Positions 8,236-16,400 of a stretch of DNA of 64,000 nt are shown in pieces. This DNA comes from Fusibacter sp. 3D3 (lineage in GTDB: Bacteria > Bacillota > Clostridia > Peptostreptococcales > Acidaminobacteraceae), in NCBI RefSeq assembly GCF_001748365.1, contig NZ_BDHH01000006.1:62001-126000 (forward strand), in the 5' to 3' direction. The notes below the pieces were generated by a model. It ran no database searches. It had not been told where the DNA came from and saw nothing but the letters and a program-made list of their open reading frames with translations. The translations under genes were made by a program, and so were the position numbers. The first letter of the stretch is position 1. Each line of letters starts with the position of its first letter.

Positions 8236-9609
8236 CTAAGCACTCTCCTTATTGATGTATTCTATTGGAAATAATGCCTTGCTATCCTCTACATCCATAA
8301 GATGATACACTGAAAACTCGTAAACCGCTCCGAATTCAATATCACTTGGTGCAAATGGAAAGGCTAAATTACCTGCCGTGGATTTTCGACCTTCATATCC
8401 AAAATGCATAAAAGTAGATCTGACAGAACTGCAAATCATTGAAGCCAATTCCTGTGTTCTCGCCACAACTTCAAAGAGAATCCCCAATTCATGGCCTGCC
8501 GTATTGTGAGGTTCAAGAGGTCCCATGACACCATTTTTCCCATAATTATAAAAATTGATTTGGTAATGCGCCTTATCGACTTCACCATACTGTTCTGAAA
8601 CACTTTCACAAACCCATTGCTCCACTTCATCAATCTTTGCGATGAGAATTGGATCTCTTACGCCAGCGATTACAATAGTTCGATAGGCTACTTTTCTAGC
8701 CCCTTCAAGCTTAATTCTATAAGGTGATGTGTGGGTTAATTTTGACCCATAAATCTTAACATGTCCTTCTCCAGACTCAATGAATTCACAAGATTCTAGA
8801 TCCATCATAATACCTGGTCCATGAAGTAAAAAGGGATGATCCTTTTCATAAAACGTATGCGCGGCCACACTGACAGAGGTACATTTTCTCATGGGGTTTG
8901 TCGGATAAACTTCAAAATGATCTTTGTAAATAATACCCATCATACAATCTTTCGTCGTTCCGGGTTCGCTACTTAACGCACCACATTCCAGCACTTTTCC
9001 AAGATGGTAAGATAAAGCTTCATCAAATCCATAATAGACACCCACCGCTGCAAACGGGGATGGATCATATGCCCTACCACAAACGATGATATCTGCATTT
9101 TGTGATAACGCCTCAAGTATGGGCTCAATTCCCATTTGCGCAACCACATCATGCGTTTCATCCAAAATAGACTCTTTTAATTCAGGGACCGTTCTTCCTA
9201 AAGGGGACACCTGACCTAGCTTTATTTTTTCCTTTATTAAATCCTTGGGAATATCAGCCCAAACAACGGCTATTTTAGAAGGCTTTAATGACTTTTCTTC
9301 TAAAATCTCATCAATAATTTCCAAAGTCCAATTGACATGCACTTTGCCACCACTGCCACCTGCTGAACCAATAATAACGGGGATTTTATGCTCATAGCCT
9401 GCAACGAGCATATATTCAAGGTCTTTTTTGCAAGCTTGCCTACTGACGATAGCGGTGTTGGCGCCTAATTTATGAGGACCTGCATCCGTTGAGCCTGCAT
9501 CAACCACAATAGCATCAGGACTGTCTGCCATGCCCTTCCAAAAAGACTCTTTAGGAAAACCATATCCCAGAATGCCACAAGGTGATAAAATTTTGATATG
9601 ATCTTTCAT
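8236..9609 (-). CDS. AtuA-like (DUF1446) acyclic terpene utilisation family protein
   Basis: A 457-residue protein of the AtuA/DUF1446 family. It has the N-terminal glycine-rich stretch KILSPCGILGYGFPKESF, the VVDAGSTDAGPHKLG motif near residue 36, GSAGGSGGKVH near 80 and VCGRAYDPSPFAA in the middle. Proteins of this family take part in catabolic gene clusters (acyclic terpenes in Pseudomonas, others unknown), usually with DUF4387. Start: ATG at 9609 follows the regulator's TAA by one base and has AAAGGA upstream; an in-frame ATG at 9627 inside the regulator is less likely. Position directly after the GntR gene marks it as the first enzyme of the pathway. The substrate is unknown. Confidence 0.8.
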   Translation of the reverse strand: MKDHIKILSPCGILGYGFPKESFWKGMADSPDAIVVDAGSTDAGPHKLGANTAIVSRQACKKDLEYMLVAGYEHKIPVIIGSAGGSGGKVHVNWTLEIIDEILEEKSLKPSKIAVVWADIPKDLIKEKIKLGQVSPLGRTVPELKESILDETHDVVAQMGIEPILEALSQNADIIVCGRAYDPSPFAAVGVYYGFDEALSYHLGKVLECGALSSEPGTTKDCMMGIIYKDHFEVYPTNPMRKCTSVSVAAHTFYEKDHPFLLHGPGIMMDLESCEFIESGEGHVKIYGSKLTHTSPYRIKLEGARKVAYRTIVIAGVRDPILIAKIDEVEQWVCESVSEQYGEVDKAHYQINFYNYGKNGVMGPLEPHNTAGHELGILFEVVARTQELASMICSSVRSTFMHFGYEGRKSTAGNLAFPFAPSDIEFGAVYEFSVYHLMDVEDSKALFPIEYINKESA

Positions 9610-9610
9610 G

Positions 9611-10294
9611 TTATTTTCCTTTCTCACCGATGACTGTTTTATCCACCATTTTCATATGATGTAAAACAGCATTTTTAGCGGCATCTTTATCTCGTTTTGA
9701 AATTGCCTGAGCAATTGCAAGATGTTCTTCTGCAATTTGATTTCTTCTCACTTGATCTCTATTGCTCTTCACAGCAATTTCAGAAATGAGATCATAGTAA
9801 GTATCAATAAAATTCATGAAGAAAATATTCTTTGATGCCTGCGCCAGTTTATAGTGAAAGTAGTGATCCATGTCATGTTGAACTTCTTCGTTATCAGCAA
9901 CGCCAAGACCTTCAATAATATCTTCTATCTCTTCGTCACTGGCCCTTTCAATTACTTTCTCTACCATTTTGAGTTCAAGTGTTTCTCTAAAATCTAAGAG
10001 ATCACTATAAGTGGTCTTCTTGAGAAGCTCATTCACAGAATCATTCATAAGCATACTTTGAATATCATCTTGAATGTATGTACCATCTTTAGGTTTACGT
10101 CTGATATAGCCTTGCGCCTGTAACTGAGTCAATGCCTCTCTTAAAATGCCACGACTAACACCAAATTGCTCTGCAAGCAAACCTTCATTTGGTAACTTAT
10201 CTCCAGATTTCAGATGGCCTTCCCTCATCATCATGATCATTTGATTGACTATTTTATCCGAAAGTCTATCTGTTCTTATTGGTCTAATATCCAT
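9611..10294 (-). CDS. FadR-subfamily GntR transcriptional regulator
   Basis: A 227-residue regulator. Residues 10-75 are a GntR winged helix (KLPNEGLLAEQFGVSRGILREALTQL), and residues 90-215 form an FCD ligand domain with the metal-type DHYFHYKLAQASKN and late HHMKM histidines. FCD regulators sense carboxylic acids or sugar acids and usually repress the operon they head. This gene is first in the operon, and a consensus-matching operator lies at 10504-10514 beside the proposed promoter, so autoregulation is likely. ATG at 10294 follows GGAAGG by ten bases. The inducer is presumably a metabolite of the imported compound. Confidence 0.88.
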   Translation of the reverse strand: MDIRPIRTDRLSDKIVNQMIMMMREGHLKSGDKLPNEGLLAEQFGVSRGILREALTQLQAQGYIRRKPKDGTYIQDDIQSMLMNDSVNELLKKTTYSDLLDFRETLELKMVEKVIERASDEEIEDIIEGLGVADNEEVQHDMDHYFHYKLAQASKNIFFMNFIDTYYDLISEIAVKSNRDQVRRNQIAEEHLAIAQAISKRDKDAAKNAVLHHMKMVDKTVIGEKGK

Positions 10295-10342
10295 CTCTCA
10301 CATTCCTTCCTTACTGTATTTTTAAGACAATATTAAAGCGTA

Positions 10343-10478
10343 TACTCAGTCCGCTTCGCTACCTTCGTAACCCCTTTGCAATCCTATCGGATTGCATTCA
10401 GTGGGCGTTTGGACGCCCACTGAATTAGGAATATGTCCCCCACTTTGAGAAGTGGGGGGACATCTCCTCAAGGGTTAT
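10343..10478. mobile_element. Palindromic element, possible non-autonomous IS200/IS605-type end (copy 1)
   Basis: This stretch shares a conserved 5' sequence (TACTCAGTCCGCTTCGCTAC) with 49276-49616, then three consecutive hairpins: CAATCC/GGATTG, CAGTGGGCGT/ACGCCCACTG and GTCCCCCACTT/AAGTGGGGGGAC, ending in CTCAAGGGTTAT. The middle stem differs in sequence from the second locus but keeps pairing. Strong hairpins close to a TCAAG-like end are characteristic of IS200/IS605 right ends, but there is no transposase here. It lies in the untranslated leader of the gntR operon. Confidence 0.55.
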
Positions 10479-10503
10479 ATTGTTCATTTGTCTTATCGTC
10501 TAT

Positions 10504-10514
10504 TTGTTTAACAA
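10504..10514. promoter_or_regulatory. Candidate FadR-type operator
   Basis: TTGTTTAACAA is a perfect 5+1+5 inverted repeat and fits the FadR-subfamily consensus TNGTNNNACNA. It lies just downstream of the proposed promoter at 10524-10552, where a bound repressor would block the gntR operon. Confidence 0.5.
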
Positions 10515-10523
10515 TTCAACAAT

Positions 10524-10552
10524 ATCTTAACATGGTTTTTACAATCATTCAA
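10524..10552 (-). promoter_or_regulatory. Candidate sigma-A promoter of the gntR-importer operon
   Basis: On the minus strand, TTGAAT is separated by 17 bases from TAAGAT, preceded by a TG in the extended -10 position. It lies between the terminator of the upstream RNA gene and the operator-like palindrome, and would give a leader of about 220 bases containing the palindromic element. Confidence 0.45.
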
Positions 10553-10573
10553 CTTCTTTTTTTTGAAAACAGC

Positions 10574-10623
10574 AAAAAAATAAAAGCACCTCTCCATTTT
10601 TCATTCTTTAGAGAAGTGCTTTT
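10574..10623 (-). terminator. Intrinsic terminator of the 10.6-11.0 kb RNA gene
   Basis: AAAAGCAC and GAGAG at 10582-10595 pair with GAGAAGTGCTTTT at 10611-10623, and on the minus strand the stem is followed by an A-interrupted run of seven Ts. It closes a transcript that starts near 11032 and contains no credible reading frame. Confidence 0.8.
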
Positions 10624-11035
10624 AAATAGATTCTTCAATTGTCATTTCTGGCGGTCTCACCCTTTCTTTAAATAACCGTCTAGATTCATTTACAATCTAG
10701 AACTCACTATTGCTAATGTTTTAGCTCCAGCTTATTTGTGAATATAAAACGTCCTATAATGCGTTTCCTACTTTTGGCTTTAACGGTCTCTTCCTTCCTT
10801 TTTCAAAGCCACCTTTTAACACTCTAAAATCCTTGTGATTTTATACATTGGCTTGATGGTAAGAGGTTAACGTAAGTCTACGTTTTCCATTAAACCCATA
10901 TCTTCTAATCTTAAAAAGATACTTAAAACTAAAACTTCACATTATCTTCCTGGCGGTCTCACCCTCTCCTCTGAAAACGTTTGATTGACTCACTAACAAC
11001 AGTTTTTGTCGCTAACAAAATCTAGTTTTGTTACC
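10574..11035 (-). ncRNA. Unassigned ~460-nt structured RNA gene
   Basis: This stretch has its own extended -10 promoter (11039-11044), its own intrinsic terminator and no reading frame of note. The minus-strand RNA carries many local hairpins: AACAAAA/TTTTGTT near the 5' end, TATCTT/AAGATA, ACGTA/TACGT, GCCA-AAAATC/GATTTT-TGGC and CTAGATT/AATCTAG (10680-10700). The 15-mer GGGTGAGACCGCCAG occurs twice, near the 5' end (10950-10964) and near the 3' end (10648-10662), with a partial third copy GAGACCG in the middle. It does not match RNase P, tmRNA, 6S or SRP RNA by eye. It could be one of the large ornate bacterial RNA classes (OLE, ROOL, raiA) or something new. Confidence 0.6.
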
Positions 11036-11038
11036 CTT

Positions 11039-11044
11039 ATTATA
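11039..11044 (-). promoter_or_regulatory. Extended -10 promoter of the structured RNA
   Basis: The minus strand reads TGATATAAT, a perfect TATAAT with TG one base upstream. The -35 region is weak, which is tolerated by extended -10 promoters. Transcription would start near 11032, directly before the first hairpin of the RNA. Confidence 0.6.
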
Positions 11045-11075
11045 TCACATTGTACAGAAAAGAAAACATCTTTTT

Positions 11076-12146
11076 TTAATTTTTTTTAATATTTTCTTCA
11101 ATTAACGCAATGACTGTGTTTACATAACTTGAAACTTTGTGAGTGATATCAAAAGCACTTTTGATATCACCCGGATCATTTGCGAGCGCCATAATTGAAA
11201 ATCCCGCTGGCAATCTAAACCCTTTATTGATATTGAGTGCGCCTATCAATTGTCTCGCCACAGAATCACTCCCAGAATTTCCAGAGACAATAACACTCAG
11301 TAGATATTTATCCTGAAATCCCATATTTCTATAAAGAGCTGTCAACCTATTAATCACCGCCATTAACTTAGCAGAAATGGCATCGTTGTAATTGGGACAA
11401 ATCCACACCACAATATCTGCTTTTTCAAGCTTAGGATATAGATCTTCTACGACAAACCCACCATAAAAACAGCTTTTTTCACGTGCATAGTACATACAAG
11501 TTTCAAAACTGCAACCATAGCAGTCTGAAATTTTACCCTCTTCCACATGAAGCGTGTCAATACTCAATACGGACTCAGCCTTTTTTTGATTATACAATTC
11601 TAATTCATTTGCAATATTGTCCCATAGCATTAAGGTGTTTGAAATTTCTTTATAACCTGCATGCAAAACTAAGACATGAAGTTTATCCTTGTTGAGCGGT
11701 TGATAGCTATGAAGCCGTTTCACTAATTGATCAATTTGCTCAAAACAGATCCTTTCAAGCGGCTTTGGATCAATCTTCTGCCAAGTTCTAAAGTTTTGAT
11801 AACCTTCTGTTATTTCCACAAGGGGATGTCCAATGAACGTGCCACCCAAGTTGTTAATATGATAAATACATTTTTTTGCAAATGTTTTAGTGAAGTGCTC
11901 ACTATGTGATTTCACAATCAAGGCCACTATTTTGTCCTTAAAAAAAGTGGCATCACCTTTTATCCTTTTTTTCATTTCAGTTCTCAGCATCTGATCCAGT
12001 GCTTCATTTTCGCCGATATCATCGAGTTCAATAATCAGTAAACATTTGTGGTTATCCCGTTCATTTTTTAGGCTTACTAAACCTTCACAAAATGTCACAA
12101 TGGGCTTCATCCTTTTAGAGTAGCTTAAGATTTCAATTCCTGCCAT
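11076..12146 (-). CDS. NADPH-dependent FMN reductase/iron-sulfur flavoprotein-like protein
   Basis: A 356-residue protein. The second half (about 155-356) has the flavodoxin-like fold of the FMN reductase family: an initial strand LHVLVLHAGYKEISNT (phosphate-loop equivalent), then IVVWICPNYNDAISAKLMAVINRL and SVIVSGNSGSDSVARQLIG. Between them sits a cysteine cluster CYGCSFETC...C (C-x2-C-x4-C-x8-C), reminiscent of iron-sulfur flavoproteins though with different spacing. Residues 1-150 resemble a second, degenerate alpha/beta domain. The gene overlaps the previous one by 22 bases, implying coupling. A redox role on NAD(P)-linked chemistry is inferred; the substrate is unknown. Confidence 0.6.
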   Translation of the reverse strand: MAGIEILSYSKRMKPIVTFCEGLVSLKNERDNHKCLLIIELDDIGENEALDQMLRTEMKKRIKGDATFFKDKIVALIVKSHSEHFTKTFAKKCIYHINNLGGTFIGHPLVEITEGYQNFRTWQKIDPKPLERICFEQIDQLVKRLHSYQPLNKDKLHVLVLHAGYKEISNTLMLWDNIANELELYNQKKAESVLSIDTLHVEEGKISDCYGCSFETCMYYAREKSCFYGGFVVEDLYPKLEKADIVVWICPNYNDAISAKLMAVINRLTALYRNMGFQDKYLLSVIVSGNSGSDSVARQLIGALNINKGFRLPAGFSIMALANDPGDIKSAFDITHKVSSYVNTVIALIEENIKKN

Positions 12147-13408
12147 AACGATTCCAACCTTTCATAGGACGCCATAATGCGTTTTCCCAATGGATCATCT
12201 AATGTATTCTGTTCGTACTCAATACCTGCAATCGTCTGCCTGTTCAAGGCACCAAAGAAAGTTGTTCCCATACAAGTTGCACTATAATGCCAATTGCCTG
12301 ATATTGCATCCAATATCGATTTTGCGCCTGATGATATTGCAGGTGCAATATAAGGTTTAAAACCTTCTTCACGTACATCAATATTGGCGTGAATGACGCT
12401 CTCTGTGAGTCTAAGAGAAGCTTCATGATCGTATTTTGTAATATGATTTACGCAAATTAAATCTTTGCCATGCGGTCCGAACACGCGCCCATTAGTCGCA
12501 TATTCAATCCCCAGTTTCTTAGCATAATAAAAACTTCTGCCATGCATAACGCCTAATCCGAACCCTCTGATGCGCTCAACAGACATCCCAAGACCATCGT
12601 ATTCCCCTTTTTCATTTGTATTAGAGGATTCAAATACACGACGACAAAGCAAATCCACAGGGTCTGAAACCACACAAAAGAGACCTTTAAAGCCTAAACT
12701 TCTAGCCATCTTCGCATAGATTTCAATAATTTTAGAATTTTCTTCAAATTGAATCATACGAACGTCCGCTACGATCTCGCCAACCTTGGGCACATATTTT
12801 GAGGCACAAAACACAAATACATCGCAGTGAAAAAGATCATCAATATTTAAGGCTTCCACTTTAATCTCAGGATTTACAATAATTTGGTTAAGCTCCATCT
12901 CATAACGTCTGCGTTGATGTGCGTTAATATCGTAAACGCCTAGCGTATGAATCAGTTCACCACCTAACAGTTTCAACCCAATTGCAAGTGTGCTGCCTAC
13001 ATCGCCAAGACCCAAAAGGTGTATTCTCTTCTTTCCAGTATCGAGTGCGGTTACCTCAGCAATAAAGCCTTTGAAACCTATAATAATCTGGTCTACCTCT
13101 TTTGTGCTCAATTGTTCAATCCAAGTGTTTATATTGAGGCCACTTAAGAGTTCACGATCCGAGAGAATGCGTAATTCCTCTGAGATTTGATTTTTTTGTG
13201 GACACATAAGCCATTCCACAGACTCGTATGCTTCCAATGATGTAAAAGAGGGGGTTATTTTAAAATACTGTTTGCCTTTATAGTGCGGCTTATTAAACAC
13301 TAAAAATGTGCGCTTAAAGTGATTCAAGCTTTCTATTTTAAATCCATTCAAAATCATAATGGGGTCATCTGAAACCAGTTGCTGTTCATCAATTTTATAA
13401 TAATACAT
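12125..13408 (-). CDS. Lactate/malate dehydrogenase-superfamily protein with N-terminal extension
   Basis: A 427-residue protein. After an unassigned N-terminal region of about 145 residues comes a Rossmann fold starting IHLLGLGDVGSTLAIGLKLLGG, then VSDPVDLL (the NPVD motif of lactate/malate dehydrogenases, Asn changed to Asp) and GPHGKDLI near residue 312, which keeps the catalytic histidine of the GEHG motif. The fold and active-site histidine suggest a functional NAD(P)-dependent 2-hydroxyacid-type dehydrogenase, but the extension and altered motif mean the substrate may differ. It lies 25 bases after the giant gene and overlaps the flavodoxin-like gene. AGGAG precedes the ATG by six bases. 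Confidence 0.65.
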   Translation of the reverse strand: MYYYKIDEQQLVSDDPIMILNGFKIESLNHFKRTFLVFNKPHYKGKQYFKITPSFTSLEAYESVEWLMCPQKNQISEELRILSDRELLSGLNINTWIEQLSTKEVDQIIIGFKGFIAEVTALDTGKKRIHLLGLGDVGSTLAIGLKLLGGELIHTLGVYDINAHQRRRYEMELNQIIVNPEIKVEALNIDDLFHCDVFVFCASKYVPKVGEIVADVRMIQFEENSKIIEIYAKMARSLGFKGLFCVVSDPVDLLCRRVFESSNTNEKGEYDGLGMSVERIRGFGLGVMHGRSFYYAKKLGIEYATNGRVFGPHGKDLICVNHITKYDHEASLRLTESVIHANIDVREEGFKPYIAPAISSGAKSILDAISGNWHYSATCMGTTFFGALNRQTIAGIEYEQNTLDDPLGKRIMASYERLESLWQELKS

Positions 13409-13433
13409 ATCTCACTCCTAATTTTGTTTTCTA

Positions 13434-16400
13434 TTACAGATAAAACGATTTAAGTTTTCTAAGTTGCTCCAAATCATCCTTTAAATATTCTGATGGCCTA
13501 ATATTATTAGAATAAAAAATATGCTTGCCCTTGTCAGGATATCTTGGCGTGTTAAGCACCTCTCCTAAACGATCAATCGTCAACAAACGATCATTTTGGC
13601 GTTCATATGCAAGTTCTACCGCACTCATAATATCAATAGAATTGAGCAATGCCACTTCTGAAAGATTATAAATTGAAGCCTTTGAAGCACCAACAATGTA
13701 ATTGGCTGATGAATAGGGTAATATAAGGTTAACCGAATTGATCAAATTACTTTCGGGAATACTCCCCCTCCAAATCGCATCTCCATCTATAAAAGGGTAG
13801 AGCTTACTCTCGTAAAACCATACTTTAATTTTAGGAATAAAATAAGCTGCATCCACATTAATATTCATCCGCTCTGCGACTTCTTTACCACTCCCGGACA
13901 TAATGCCTACAATAAACTTCTGTATGTCTACCTTTTGTGCTTTAAAGTGTGGCTGAAGCGCTTTAAGCCGATACCCTTTGTTGAGCAAATCATCCACCAA
14001 AATGACAGGTCTGTTAAAGGATTTGATCATTTTTATTTGATTGGCAATATCAAGGTAAAAAGGGTATTCCATAATCAGATGCTCTGTTAAATCTGTCGAA
14101 AAATATTTTTCTGCATGCAACGTTTTGGTCACTGTATTCGGTAAAATCCATCGTTTAAAAATAGCGCCAAAAGGAACGCACATTGCTTCGCCTACTTGCT
14201 TTGGCACAAGCGGTGTGGTCGGCATATTGTTCTCATCACACACTTTTTTAATCAAAGTCTCATAGATCATGGCCCTATCAAAGTTGAGAACAAGATTTCC
14301 AGGATAGAGTTCCGTAAACGCCTTTTGAAGTCTCAACCTCGTCTTATTCATCACTTGTATGACTTCTGGAATATGCTTATATGGTTCTTTAAACATGGAG
14401 TGAATATCCAAATTGACCGTACAAGGTGAAGACATATCGACCGCATAGACCAATTCGTTTGTTTTAGATGATGAAACGTTGATAAACCCTTGATTTGCAA
14501 GAATATCAGAAACATCCCTACTGATTTGATGCCTGATAGATTCCTTGTAGACACAGTACGTGTAATCTCTAGACAATGCATTTGCAAGTGTTTCAGTCAA
14601 CATTATTTGCTCAAGGTTCTTGAGTTCACAATTCTTCTTCTTTACAATACTATCGATTACGATAATACGCCCTACAGATTCATCTCTAATGTACTTAATA
14701 ATTGCAGGGTCTTCAAATTCGTTGTGAATATTCGTCGCTCTAAGCCAGTGAAATAAAGAATAAGCCACAATTTCATTATTTTTTTCTAAACTTCTCAAAA
14801 TGAGCATTCTAAAATTGAGCATACCTGAAATTTCTTTTAACTTTTGATAGGCTTCAGGAAATTCAACGCCTGATATGTTCGCCAGTGACTCGATGACCAT
14901 CAAATTGGGTTCTTCTATGAGCTCAAGCACTAAAGATTTCGTCGTCATGACACTCTTATACATGGGTTCTCTCTGGTATAAACCCTTTTCATAAATATAA
15001 TTTTGTGCAAGTGGATCAATCAATGATGAAATATCTCTCTTTTCATCAATATAATCTCTAATGAGTGTTGAACTGATACTTTCATACTCTTTAGGTAAAA
15101 TTACTCTCACCGTATTCGGATGCAATTTTTTAATTTTTTCATTGAGGTGATCTATTTCTTCTGGTGGCAGTTCCATTCCGCCACGTTCGTAAACCACATG
15201 CGGTATTTCAAATATTTTATTCACTTTGCCATTGCTATAAGCAGATGCATTCATGACCACATCACTGCCCACCACTAAATATATTTCGGAATCTGGGAAG
15301 AGTGACACCAATTTACCGAGGTCTTCATTATTGGCAATATTAATAGAAATATCTCTCGGAAATGGATATATGTCTATTTCACTTGCGACAGATTTTTTGA
15401 TAATATTTCTTCGGATCAAATTTGGCTGCGTCCGTTTTGACCAAGAAAACTCATCCACATAAAGCAAAACCTCAAATCCTTTCGCCTTGATATCCATTGC
15501 AATTTGCTTATGGCTTAATGTGAAGGGATCAAATGCGCCTGGAAAGAAAGCTATTTTTCTGTTGGGTTTGAGTTCAAGATCTCCATATTCATGTTGAAAC
15601 TCTGAAACGAACTGATAAATATACTTTAAACAAGCCGAATTGTTGAAAAATATTAAATCCAAATCTTCATCTGTGTTGACCATGAGCGACATGATCTTTT
15701 TGATAATCAATTTATAGAGAAATTCTCTTTTTCTAAGACTCAAAAATTCATCCTGAAAAATATCTTTAGCGATGACACTGAAAGCCATTTGATTAACGTG
15801 ACTCGAAGAATGAACAAATCCAGTAAAGAGGATGCCATACATTCTGAGGACACGTTTATGATGTCCCTCTGATTCCTCTTTAAAGGCATATCTGTAATCT
15901 GCATATTTGGTTATTGCTACGCCAACGGTTTTTTCAATCAGAGAGATTAACCCCGCATTCGACGTGCTCATCTTCCTTTCAAAACTCTCCAAAATTTCAT
16001 CTAACTCTTTAGGTTTTATATGCAGTAAAAGCTTTCCTAAATACGGCGGAATATACTTGGTAAATTCATAACTTTCCATCTCAAGTGCTCTGATCAGTTC
16101 TATTGCGATATCATTTTTTTGTTCATAGTTAAGATGCGAAATCAACTCAAGCAACATTCTACCCGCTGTATTCCTCACCGATTCAAGTGCACTAACTTTG
16201 AGTAAATTACAAAGATGCATTGCCATATAAAAGCAATTATCATAATCATAAAGCAATGTGTTTCTTATGAGCAATTCAATTTGAAATCTTTTTGCGACAT
16301 CAAGCGTTGCCGATTTTAAATTACTTAAAAAAATATTTGAAGTATACTGTAGATCACTTAAACAAATCGCCTTCAAATGGTCTATCATCGCTACTTCCAG

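Noticed and set aside
10433-10675. 80-codon plus-strand open frame across the operator and terminator region
   Set aside because: It begins inside the palindromic element, crosses a promoter and terminator of the opposite strand and has no ribosome site.
10574-11035. Reading the GGGTGAGACCGCC motif as a T-box (AGGGTGGNACCGCG)
   Set aside because: The bulge would read UGAG, which cannot pair with a tRNA NCCA end, no stem I or specifier is visible, and no aminoacyl-related gene follows.
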